In this document: in pieces, positions 1-6,355 of the stretch
Layout of the letters: each line of letters opens with the position of its first letter
Numbering within the stretch: position 1 is the stretch's first letter
Assembly: GCA_020721165.1 (NCBI GenBank)
Contig: DYNG01000026.1
Span: forward strand, 1-7,759
Reading direction: 5' to 3'
DNA: 7,759 bases
Origin: Desulfocapsa sulfexigens
GTDB lineage: Bacteria; Desulfobacterota; Desulfobulbia; Desulfobulbales; Desulfocapsaceae
Program-made: the position numbers and the translations under genes
Notes under the pieces: model-generated
What the model saw: only the letters and a program-made list of their open reading frames with translations
Told to the model about the DNA's origin: nothing
The model's database searches: none

Positions 1-120
1 AACGCCTGCGCTGCTATTTGTGAAGAGATTGTCACCATTGGCACTCTTTTGCGCACCCATTTTCCCCGGCGGGACAATGACCGGAATGAGCTTCGTGACA
101 CTATTTTTGTCTCTGGTTGA
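1..120 (+). CDS. 3' end of an unidentified gene (partial, cut by window edge)
   Basis: Frame 1 is open from the left edge to a TGA at 118-120 and gives a 39-residue C-terminal fragment. It is soluble-looking, with a mixed helix-like stretch (EEIVTIGTLLRTHF) followed by a charged tail ending DTIFVSG. I do not recognise the family. Frame 2 is also open from the edge, to a TGA at 179-181, and would give a more hydrophobic 59-residue tail with a basic end, so the choice of frame is not certain. I prefer frame 1 for its protein-like mix of charged and hydrophobic residues. If real, the gene runs toward the PilZ gene, which is on the opposite strand, so the two converge. Confidence 0.35.
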   Translation, partial: NACAAICEEIVTIGTLLRTHFPRRDNDRNELRDTIFVSG

Positions 121-233
121 TGTCCATGGCAAAATGCATGGTCGCAATCACGAGCGTCTTGGAAAAAAGGATTTTCGTTGAACGAGGAGGCAGAGGAAAA
201 ATTTGATCGTTGGCCTATCGTTGAAGAAAAGAA

Positions 234-599
234 TCACAGGTCCACACCCGGCAGATTGACATCAACCTTTTCCAGAGTATGGCGGCAATAAGGGGCATAA
301 ACGGTAAAAAGGACAAACCATTCCAGGCGGGCAGCAAAACGAATGGCGGCTCCCTGCTGATCCAAACGGACTACTGTGCCCCGTATTTCGCCAATGGAGA
401 GGCGGCTGTGATTGCCGGTCACCTGGATTTCGGCAATACATTCAGTACCCACGGGCAGCACTTGTCCCCCCTGCACCAGCATGCCGTTGATGCTGATATT
501 GACCAGATCCGTTGCAATTGCACAGTCGAAGACCTCTGATTTCAAGATCACATCTGTGAAAAATGGGGTTCTCAGGTTTGTCCTTCTTTCTTCTTCCAT
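234..599 (-). CDS. Single-domain PilZ protein (c-di-GMP receptor type)
   Basis: This 121-residue protein consists of little more than a PilZ domain. Both c-di-GMP contacts of the family are visible: an Arg-rich N-terminal motif (R5-R6-x3-R10) and the [D/N]-x-S-x-x-G motif as N34-I-S36-I-N-G39. The rest alternates short beta-strand-like segments, as expected for the six-stranded barrel. PilZ proteins bind cyclic di-GMP and pass the signal to a partner that controls motility, exopolysaccharide or envelope functions; which partner applies here cannot be seen. There is no signal peptide or membrane segment, so it should be cytoplasmic. The ATG at 597-599 follows a GAAGGG ribosome site about 8 bases upstream, which supports this start. 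It is transcribed divergently from the universal stress gene. The binding motifs are intact, so ligand binding is likely; the downstream role is unknown. Confidence 0.85.
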   Translation of the reverse strand: MEEERRTNLRTPFFTDVILKSEVFDCAIATDLVNISINGMLVQGGQVLPVGTECIAEIQVTGNHSRLSIGEIRGTVVRLDQQGAAIRFAARLEWFVLFTVYAPYCRHTLEKVDVNLPGVDL

Positions 600-657
600 T
601 CTTTATTCCCTTCGTTATAAACGAAAATACCAAGAAAATAATTCTTCACTGAGGTTG

Positions 658-688
658 ATTATAGCATTTTTACCTTGTCCTTTGTCAA
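658..688 (-). promoter_or_regulatory. Sigma70-type promoter of the PilZ gene
   Basis: Read on the minus strand, a perfect TTGACA -35 box (683-688) and a perfect TATAAT -10 box (658-663) are separated by 19 bases, slightly longer than the usual 17. Initiation near 651 would leave a leader of about 50 bases before the PilZ start. Confidence 0.6.
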
Positions 689-699
689 CCCCTTTTCTA

Positions 700-729
700 T
701 TGACATCTGCCATAATTAAGTCATAGAAT
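700..729 (+). promoter_or_regulatory. Sigma70-type promoter of the universal stress gene
   Basis: A perfect TTGACA -35 box (700-705) is followed after 18 bases by TAGAAT (724-729), five of six matches to the -10 consensus. Initiation near 736 gives a leader of about 40 bases before the ATG at 777. Its -35 box lies only 11 bases from the -35 box of the divergent PilZ promoter. Confidence 0.65.
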
Positions 730-776
730 ACGCTTATCTGGTTCTCACTTGTCAATTCTTTTGATTTGGGTCGTTT

Positions 777-1706
777 ATGGAAAAGATCATCTTTCTGGCC
801 GTTGATGGCTCGCTCTCCTCCAGCCAGGCTCTGGAGTATGTGGCCCTGCTTTTTGCCAATCAACCAGACATTCATTTTCATCTGGCAACCTGTGTCAGTG
901 GCAACGGCAGCATTATGCCCACCGCTGCTGACAGTAGAAATTCCCTGCTGCCCGAATCTGTGGGTGTGGGCAGAAAAAGGGAAACCGCTCTGCGCTATCT
1001 GCAACAGGCGGCCGACAAGCTCATCCGTCTGCACATTGCCCCTGAACGAATCCATGATTCGGTGGAGGCTTCTGGGCAGGATGTGGCCGCCGCCATTCGA
1101 CGACAGTCAGGACGGCTTCGGGCAGACAGTATTCTGGTGGGGCGCCGGGGCCTGAATACCCTCAGTGAGATGCTGTTGGGGTCGGTGTCGGCGGCCTTAC
1201 TCAAGAAAAGCCATGAAATTCCTCTCTGGATCATTGACGGTGAAGTGCGGAATCGGGATTTTTTGGTACCGGTTGATGGATCTCTCCCCTCTCTGCTGGC
1301 GATTGATCATCTGGCCCATATCCTGGAGGGACGGGATGACCTCCGCCTGTATCTCTTTCATTGTCATCAATTGCTGGGCAAAAGGCCGGCTGCCGCCCCG
1401 CAGTCTTTTTATCATCTCTGGGAGAAAGAGTGGTGTGACCGCTATTTAAGCGATGAAGATCATATTTTTCGCGGGCCCACCCAGCTTCTGCAGGAGGCGG
1501 GAATTCCGGCTGAAAAGATTATTCCCCTGCCGGAAACAACCGATATCGAGGCGGCCCACAGCATTATCCGCCAGGCCCATCTTCATCAGTGCGGCACCAT
1601 CGTTTTTGGCCGGCGGGGAGACGGGACGGCCAAAGGGCTTTTGGGTGGCGTTTCCGATCGGACCCTCAAGTATGCCGGAGATTTGGCGTTCTGGCTGGTT
1701 GGATAG
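777..1706 (+). CDS. Tandem universal stress protein (two UspA domains)
   Basis: The 309-residue protein contains two UspA-like alpha/beta domains, about residues 1-154 and 160-309. Each opens with a beta strand ending in an Asp and a Gly-Ser (V-D10-G-S and V-D167-G-S). The first domain carries the ATP-binding signature G-x2-G-x9-G-S at G122, G125, G135 and S136. The second has a related but altered version, G278-x2-G281 followed by a Gly-Gly pair at 290-291, one residue short and without the Ser. This suggests ATP binding may be limited to domain one. Single-domain Usp proteins are about 140-150 residues, so this length fits a fused pair. There is no export signal; it is cytoplasmic. Usp proteins support survival under starvation, redox or other stress, but the precise role is inferred only from family. 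A modest GGG ribosome site lies 6 bases before the ATG. Confidence 0.88.
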   Translation: MEKIIFLAVDGSLSSSQALEYVALLFANQPDIHFHLATCVSGNGSIMPTAADSRNSLLPESVGVGRKRETALRYLQQAADKLIRLHIAPERIHDSVEASGQDVAAAIRRQSGRLRADSILVGRRGLNTLSEMLLGSVSAALLKKSHEIPLWIIDGEVRNRDFLVPVDGSLPSLLAIDHLAHILEGRDDLRLYLFHCHQLLGKRPAAAPQSFYHLWEKEWCDRYLSDEDHIFRGPTQLLQEAGIPAEKIIPLPETTDIEAAHSIIRQAHLHQCGTIVFGRRGDGTAKGLLGGVSDRTLKYAGDLAFWLVG

Positions 1707-1735
1707 ATGGAGTCGGCTTTTTCCCGGCATTTTCT

Positions 1736-4591
1736 TCACAGTTTTTTGCCGGGAACGATCAGGATTTGCGCGGCCTGGTCTGATGGCAGATATTCTCTGG
1801 CCAGGGTTGAGAGCTGCTCTTTATTGATTTCCTGAAATCCCGTGAGGATGGTGGCGGGCCACTGAAGCTGCTGCGGGTGGCGCGATGACAGGGCCAGAAC
1901 CGAGTGGAGCCAATAGCCGTTGGTTCGGATCAGATCTTTCAGCGAAGTGAGCTTGGGGGCCTTGGCCCGTTCCAGCTCTTCGTCACTAACGCCTGTTTCC
2001 CGCAACCCCTCAGCGACCTGGAGCACTGCCCTGGCCAAGGCGTCAATCTGCCCGGGCGCGACCACCAGTTGGGCCCGCAAGACGCCATAGCCGGTATAGG
2101 TGCGGCTGGGACGACTGGTGACTTCGGGGGAATAGGTGGCCCCCAACTGTTCGCGAATAATTTTTCGTAAACGATCGTCGAAGACCTCAGCCAACAGATG
2201 CAGGCTGCGGGTTCTGCTGATATCCCAGAAATCCGCCGTGGGCCAGGCCACCACCAGCATGGCCTTGTCAATGGATGAAGGGGCGGTCAGGCGCAAGGTT
2301 TTGCCCACAGGAAAACGCAGGGTTGCCGTTTGTGGTTTGTAGGGATGGCGCGGGGCCAGGGGAGCCAGGGTGGTGGTGAGCAGTTGTCGTATCTGTTGAA
2401 GATCAAAATCGCCAACGATACTGATTTCCAGGGGGGCGGCGGTGAACAACGGTCGCAACCAGCCGTCAATCTGCTCTGCCCGTAAAGAGGAAAATTCTGC
2501 CCAGGGTGGCATGCCAAAGGCCGAACTGCCTCCGGCCAGAAACGACTCGCCCGACAGTTCCATAACCCCGGAGACATCCTGCTGCATCTGTTTATAGAGG
2601 GCCTCGAAACCCTGCATGGCCTTGCTATATGCCTCGTCCCGCACGGTGAAATCGGCAAGTCGGGCCTGCAGGAGTTGCAAGAGCAGTTCCATGTCTCCGG
2701 TAACGGATGAACCTCGGAACAGACAGCTCTCCTCGCCCACCTTGAACGAGAGCTTGACCGTGCTGCCGGCGGTAATTGTCTCCAGTTCGGAACGGGTGAG
2801 GGCGCCGGCGCCGGAATTTTCAATGACCTGTTCTGCCAGAGCGGCCATTCCCGGCTGTGGTTCTCCCTGTTTTCCGGCGCCGAAATGGGCGGCCACCTGC
2901 ACCTCGTTGGCCTGGAATTTGGTGGGTTTCAAGAGCACAACGATATTGTTGGCCAGTGTCAGGCGCAGGGCCTCAATTTCGGGCAAGGGCTGTTCCTGGG
3001 GAGGGCGCGGATCAGGGGGCAGATGCAGATAGGGAAAAGGCACGGCCTGCAAGTCTTGGGCAGGAAAAGAGAGATGGCGGCCTGTGGCCTGATCATACGC
3101 CTTCTTGATGATCTGGCGGGGATTGTCGCCGGCCAAAGAGGCGTTGCCGGTCACGACCACCAGTCGCGCCGGATGCTGCCATATTCTGAGCAGGGTGTCG
3201 TGCAAATCCTGGCTGGTCATGGCCGTGATCAGGGGGGAAAGGAGATCTTTTTCCTGCTGGGGTGAGAGGGGAACCTTATTGTCGTTGAGGGTTCGGACCA
3301 GGTCGGCGGCCAGCTTCTGGCTGTCACGGGTGCTGGCGGTCAGCGCCCCCTTCTCCAGTTCGGAGAGAAACTCTTTTTGCACCCGTTGCAGCTCTTGCTG
3401 ACTGAAGCCCTGGGCCAAGGCCTGGCGCAGGAGTTGATCAAGCTCATTCAGGGCCGGTTGCCACTTGTCGGCAGCGGTTTGCACACTCAGCGTTCCGTAG
3501 CCGATATGTCCGGCAAAGATGCCGCCATGAGCCGTTCCGGTCGTAAACGGGGTCTCTTTTTTCTCCAGCAACCGTTCCAGACGATACTGGAGCAGGCGAT
3601 GAGCGGCGGCGCTGTGGATCATCTCCTTTTGCAGGGCCAGGGAGTCATCTTTCTCGGTCTCATTCCAGACGGTTTCCAGGGAAACCTCGGTAAACCCCAT
3701 CTCCGGTTCGTAATGATAGAAAAAATCCGGCCCGTTGTGACTGATCTGGCCCCATGACGGACAATCCGGCATGGGAACTGCGTTTTGCAGGTTCTGAAAC
3801 TGTTCCCGCACCAGGGGCTGCATCTGGGCCGGATCAAAATCGCCCACCATGACCAGAATCATCTTTTCCGGGCGGTACCAGGCGTCGTAAAAGGCCTTCA
3901 TCTCCTTCTGATCGGCCTTGGTCAAGGTTTCGAGGATGCCAATCGGCATGCGCTCCGGGATTCGGCTGCCGCGCATGGTAAAGCCCATCTGCGCCTCATG
4001 GGTTCGGTATTCGACGGAGTCCCGGGCTCGTTTTTCCGAAAGAATAACCCCTCGTTCCCGCTCAATTTCGGCTGGCAGCAGCAAGGCCCCGCGCGCATAA
4101 TCGGCCATGACCAGCAGCCCTTTGCTCACGACTGCCGGGCTGGCCTCGGGCAGCAGAATATGATAAACGGTCTCGTCAAAGCTGGTGTGGGCATTGGTGT
4201 CGTTGCCATAACTCATGCCAATGGACTGAAAATAGTCAATCAAATCCCCAGGGGGGAAATGGGCGCTGCCATTAAAGGCCATATGTTCAAGGAAATGGGC
4301 CAGGCCTCGCTGCTGGTCATTTTCATAGAGGGAGCCCGCCTGCACGGCTAAAAAAATGGCCACCCGTCCTTTTGGTTCCTGGTTTTGTCGCAATACAAAA
4401 CGAAAGCCATTGTCGAGACGGCCCAACACCAAGGCTGGATCCGGGGTAAGATCACTTTTCTCATGGGGCCAGAGGGTGGACGCGCACGGCTGTTCCGAGC
4501 AATTGATGGAGGGGATTGTTTGTGACTGGCTCTGGTCGGTGGAAGAAAAGAACAGCAGCGATGAAAAGAGCAGGATGGCAAGCCATTGCAT
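1736..4591 (-). CDS. Exported M16 family zinc metallopeptidase (PqqL/pitrilysin-like)
   Basis: Starting at the ATG at 4589-4591, the product has 951 residues. Residues 1-18 form a hydrophobic signal peptide, and an AAGGG ribosome site sits 6 bases before this ATG. Upstream extension would only bury the signal peptide, so this start is preferred. The inverted zinc motif HFLEH is at residues 99-103, and the third zinc ligand is probably E179 in the ERERG segment, 76 residues on, as in the family. Two homologous halves follow: about 55-500 (active M16 domain plus partner) and about 540-951. In the second half the zinc motif is degenerate (ALAEQ near 584-588), as usual for these clam-shell enzymes. 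The REQLGATYSP segment near 813-822 matches the C-terminal substrate-binding region. The size fits full-length PqqL-type enzymes. It probably degrades peptides or small proteins in the periplasm; the substrate is unknown. Confidence 0.9.
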   Translation of the reverse strand: MQWLAILLFSSLLFFSSTDQSQSQTIPSINCSEQPCASTLWPHEKSDLTPDPALVLGRLDNGFRFVLRQNQEPKGRVAIFLAVQAGSLYENDQQRGLAHFLEHMAFNGSAHFPPGDLIDYFQSIGMSYGNDTNAHTSFDETVYHILLPEASPAVVSKGLLVMADYARGALLLPAEIERERGVILSEKRARDSVEYRTHEAQMGFTMRGSRIPERMPIGILETLTKADQKEMKAFYDAWYRPEKMILVMVGDFDPAQMQPLVREQFQNLQNAVPMPDCPSWGQISHNGPDFFYHYEPEMGFTEVSLETVWNETEKDDSLALQKEMIHSAAAHRLLQYRLERLLEKKETPFTTGTAHGGIFAGHIGYGTLSVQTAADKWQPALNELDQLLRQALAQGFSQQELQRVQKEFLSELEKGALTASTRDSQKLAADLVRTLNDNKVPLSPQQEKDLLSPLITAMTSQDLHDTLLRIWQHPARLVVVTGNASLAGDNPRQIIKKAYDQATGRHLSFPAQDLQAVPFPYLHLPPDPRPPQEQPLPEIEALRLTLANNIVVLLKPTKFQANEVQVAAHFGAGKQGEPQPGMAALAEQVIENSGAGALTRSELETITAGSTVKLSFKVGEESCLFRGSSVTGDMELLLQLLQARLADFTVRDEAYSKAMQGFEALYKQMQQDVSGVMELSGESFLAGGSSAFGMPPWAEFSSLRAEQIDGWLRPLFTAAPLEISIVGDFDLQQIRQLLTTTLAPLAPRHPYKPQTATLRFPVGKTLRLTAPSSIDKAMLVVAWPTADFWDISRTRSLHLLAEVFDDRLRKIIREQLGATYSPEVTSRPSRTYTGYGVLRAQLVVAPGQIDALARAVLQVAEGLRETGVSDEELERAKAPKLTSLKDLIRTNGYWLHSVLALSSRHPQQLQWPATILTGFQEINKEQLSTLAREYLPSDQAAQILIVPGKKL

Positions 4592-4656
4592 AATAAACCC
4601 TTGCAGGATAAGTGGGTGAGCGATAAGTTTTAAGGTGTATAAGAGGCGCACGAAAA

Positions 4657-4684
4657 ATTCTACGATAATATCGTGCTGCTTGAA
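4657..4684 (-). promoter_or_regulatory. Candidate promoter of the M16 peptidase gene
   Basis: On the minus strand a TAGAAT -10 box (4657-4662, five of six matches) is preceded after 16 bases by a poor -35 box, TTCAAG (4679-4684). Initiation near 4650 would leave a leader of about 60 bases. The weak -35 and a palindrome lying in the spacer suggest the promoter may depend on a regulator. This is inference only. Confidence 0.35.
4662..4674. promoter_or_regulatory. Palindrome, possible operator between M16 and SDR genes
   Basis: ACGATA-A-TATCGT is a perfect 6+6 palindrome around one central base. It fills most of the spacer between the candidate -35 and -10 boxes of the M16 gene. A second inverted repeat, GCACGA (4648-4653) and TCGTGC (4671-4676), shares its right arm. 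Both lie in the divergent intergenic region, where a dimeric regulator could act on either gene. No regulator can be named. Confidence 0.3.
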
Positions 4685-4714
4685 TAGCAAGAGGGATAAT
4701 CTTTATCAACATCA

Positions 4715-4723
4715 TGCTACAAT
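4715..4723 (+). promoter_or_regulatory. Candidate extended -10 promoter of the SDR gene
   Basis: TG-C-TACAAT matches an extended -10 element (TG one base before a five-of-six -10 box). No convincing -35 box is visible 16-18 bases upstream, which is common for extended -10 promoters. Initiation near 4730 would give a leader of only about ten bases. That agrees with the absence of a recognisable Shine-Dalgarno before the ATG at 4741. Confidence 0.35.
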
Positions 4724-4740
4724 TTTGAAAATGGTGCTGT

Positions 4741-5577
4741 ATGCAGCTTTCCGGTAAGATTGCCCTGGTTCCCGGGGCTTCCCGTCCTGTTGGCCGGGCC
4801 ATTGCTCAGCGGTTGGCCAGAGCAGGGGTGTTGTTGATACTCCCGGTTTTTGACTGGCCAGAATCCATCGTGGAGATGGAACAGGAATTGAATGAATCGG
4901 GCCATCGGTATCTGAGCTTCCCCGTGGATTTACGGCAGCAGGAACAGGTTCAGGCCATGATGGCGGAGGTTGAACAACGCTTCGGGGCCCTGCATATTCT
5001 GGTCAACAATATCGAACGAGGAGGAATGCCGGTTGTGCATGGTTCTTATGATCATGCCCATAATCATGAACAGTGGCAACTGGAGATTGATACCACTCTT
5101 ACGGCCAAGTGGCTGTTGTTTCATCACTGCTTGCCCCTGATGCGGCAATCGGGGCCCGGGGCGGTTGTCAATATCTCCTCCATCGCCGCTATAACCGGTC
5201 GAAGCGGGCCGGCCTCCCTGCTGTTTCATGATGCCTATAGCGCGGCTAATCGTGCCGTTGCCTCTTTTACAGAAACATGGGCTCGTGAGGCGGCTCCGGC
5301 GATCCGGGTCAATGAGTTGATGCTGGGTTTAATTCAAGGGCGCCACGGGGAAGGCACGCGAGGGTGGGCGGCGCTGTCGTCCGAGGAACGAGGCGCGCTG
5401 TTGGGGCATACCCTTCTTCAGCGGACGGGAACGGTCGAAGAGGTCGCGGATGCCGTTCTTTTCCTGATTCGGGACGCCGAATTTATGAGCGGCGCCATTC
5501 TGCGCATGGATGGTGGATACTGTCTGGGCGGTGATCAGGTGATGAATCTTCCCTCTGGGATTTTATCATCGCCATGA
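4741..5577 (+). CDS. Short-chain dehydrogenase/reductase-fold protein with degenerate active site
   Basis: The 278-residue protein has the order of SDR landmarks. There is an N-terminal Rossmann strand and glycine loop (residues 9-18), a V-D63 acidic position, NN at 89-90, the I-S-S strand at 145-147, Y166, and a C-terminal S-G-A-x3-M-D-G-G at 250-259. SDRs are NAD(P)-dependent oxidoreductases of about 250 residues, usually cytoplasmic. Several signature residues differ. The loop reads P-G-A-S-R-P-V-G instead of T-G-x3-G-x-G. The NNAG motif is NN-I-E. The catalytic Lys of Y-x3-K is N170, and the helix Asn of the tetrad aligns with T118. The Ser-to-Tyr gap is 19 residues, longer than the usual 12-13. 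The closest style is the pteridine-reductase/FolM-like group, but no substrate can be assigned. It may be weakly active or a non-catalytic binding protein. No clear Shine-Dalgarno is present; the start is chosen because strand one begins at residue 6. Confidence 0.8.
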   Translation: MQLSGKIALVPGASRPVGRAIAQRLARAGVLLILPVFDWPESIVEMEQELNESGHRYLSFPVDLRQQEQVQAMMAEVEQRFGALHILVNNIERGGMPVVHGSYDHAHNHEQWQLEIDTTLTAKWLLFHHCLPLMRQSGPGAVVNISSIAAITGRSGPASLLFHDAYSAANRAVASFTETWAREAAPAIRVNELMLGLIQGRHGEGTRGWAALSSEERGALLGHTLLQRTGTVEEVADAVLFLIRDAEFMSGAILRMDGGYCLGGDQVMNLPSGILSSP

Positions 5578-5580
5578 GGG

Positions 5581-5603
5581 GCGGCGGAATATTGCCGCAT
5601 TTT
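5581..5603 (+). terminator. Probable intrinsic terminator of the SDR gene
   Basis: Three bases after the SDR stop codon, GCGGC (5581-5585) can pair with GCCGC (5594-5598), extended inward by two G-U pairs. A short T-rich run (ATTTTCT) follows. The stem is short, so the call is moderate. Confidence 0.45.
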
Positions 5604-5606
5604 CTA

Positions 5607-5727
5607 CCATTTCTCAATCAAACCAGCTCGTTGTCGGCAGCGCTGTGTTGCCTGTCGCTGTACGGTGTGGATCTTCTTCGTGCCGCGACACGGTGGCCTC
5701 CTCGGTCACTTCGTGATTGAGAAATGG
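5607..5727. repeat. 121-bp segment bounded by a perfect 14-bp inverted repeat
   Basis: CCATTTCTCAATCA at 5607-5620 is repeated exactly in inverted orientation at 5714-5727. The arms enclose 93 bases, including a weaker inner inverted match (TGTCGGCA near 5632 against TGCCGCGACA near 5681). The segment lies between the convergent SDR and lipoprotein genes and ends 13 bases before the lipoprotein stop. I see no flanking target duplication and no coding sequence that I trust inside. It could be a small non-autonomous mobile element remnant, a palindromic intergenic unit, or a long-range RNA stem. Confidence 0.45.
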
Positions 5728-5740
5728 GAGTCCGAATTCA

Positions 5741-6118
5741 TCAGCCGCCACATGATCCCTGGGGCAGGATTTCAATGGAGTGGGCATTGTTTTGCTCACC
5801 AGTGTAGTTGTAGATCACCTGCACGGGGTCGTTTTTATGAATATCTTTCAGGACTCCACCTTTGACAGGAGTTTGTGGCGTGAATTTCAATGTTACCGCT
5901 TGACCGTTAGGGGGGGCGATCGTCATGTTACCCTCTAAAAGAGAAATTTTTTGTAATTTCCCTTTCACGACCTGCGTAGTTCCATCTATTTTGGGGCTGA
6001 CCGCTCCTTTTCCAGAGTTACAGGCTGTGCTGAGCAGAAAAATGGAGCAGAGGAAGACCAGCGCTGCGCCATTGATAAACCGAAATTGATTTGTCCATTG
6101 TTGTAATCGCGTAAACAT
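5741..6118 (-). CDS. Small predicted lipoprotein, OB-like/DUF5666-like domain
   Basis: The 125-residue product has a basic N-terminus, a hydrophobic segment (about residues 16-31) and a lipobox-like L-L-S-T-A-C ending at Cys33. This predicts lipid attachment and an envelope location. The mature part is short beta-strand material. G-K-L-Q-K-I-S begins the domain, a P-N-G-Q turn follows, then V-x-L-K-F, and it closes with D-P-V-Q-V-x-Y and a final S-I-E-I-L strand. This layout resembles small OB-fold domains such as DUF5666; that is a resemblance only, without a search. The tail ends G-S-C-G-G. An AAAGGAG ribosome site lies about 7 bases before the ATG at 6116-6118, strongly supporting the start. 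Two consecutive TGA codons end the frame. No operon partner is evident, and the function is unknown. Confidence 0.75.
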   Translation of the reverse strand: MFTRLQQWTNQFRFINGAALVFLCSIFLLSTACNSGKGAVSPKIDGTTQVVKGKLQKISLLEGNMTIAPPNGQAVTLKFTPQTPVKGGVLKDIHKNDPVQVIYNYTGEQNNAHSIEILPQGSCGG

Positions 6119-6206
6119 GGCATTCTCCTTTCGTGATGGTGGCTGTTTTCTGCTGAAGGCGCAGAGTTTTTTGGCTCGTCAAACTGTTCTCATTTTGTTG
6201 AGCCAA

Positions 6207-6224
6207 CACAATGGGGTGATTGTG
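6207..6224. promoter_or_regulatory. Palindromic site upstream of the lipoprotein gene
   Basis: CACAAT-N6-ATTGTG is a perfect 6+6 inverted repeat about 90 bases upstream of the lipoprotein start. A second inverted repeat, TGTTG-N3-CAACA (6196-6208), overlaps its left end. The spacing is typical of a dimeric regulator binding site. I could not fit a convincing promoter beside it. Confidence 0.3.
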
Positions 6225-6322
6225 CTTATGAATCAAGGAGTGATTTCATCCCGGGAATGGGAATGAAGGGAGGTGATTCTGAACCGTTTTAAAAAACGAC
6301 TATTTTTCTTCGCAACTATCCT

Positions 6323-6355
6323 AAAAAAACAGGGAAATTATTTCGTAATAGTTCC
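6323..6355 (-). terminator. Probable intrinsic terminator of the 84-residue protein gene
   Basis: Directly after the TAG stop, read on the minus strand, an AT-rich imperfect hairpin (6333-6355, GGAA paired with TTCC at its base) is followed by seven consecutive T residues (6323-6329). The stem is weak but the position and T-run fit a terminator. Confidence 0.45.

Noticed and set aside
1721..1755. 9-bp stem (TTCCCGGCA/TGCCGGGAA) between the convergent Usp and M16 genes, a possible bidirectional terminator
   Set aside because: No T-run follows the stem on either strand, and the right arm lies within the M16 coding end, so intrinsic termination is not supported.
4592..4690. N-terminal extension of the M16 peptidase by 33 residues
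   Set aside because: It would place a long segment before an evident signal peptide and ignore the AAGGG site correctly spaced before the ATG at 4591; the candidate promoter also falls inside it.
5607..5727. Integron attC site as explanation of the inverted repeat
   Set aside because: The ends lack the RYYYAAC and GTTRRRY core sequences and no cassette-like gene follows.
5614..5799. 61-codon minus-strand frame overlapping the lipoprotein 3' end
   Set aside because: It overlaps the better-supported lipoprotein gene in another frame, lacks a ribosome site and ends inside the inverted-repeat arm.
6285..6298. Palindrome CGTTTT-AA-AAAACG
   Set aside because: It is built almost wholly of A and T runs, so chance is likely, and no adjacent promoter or gene start gives it a role.
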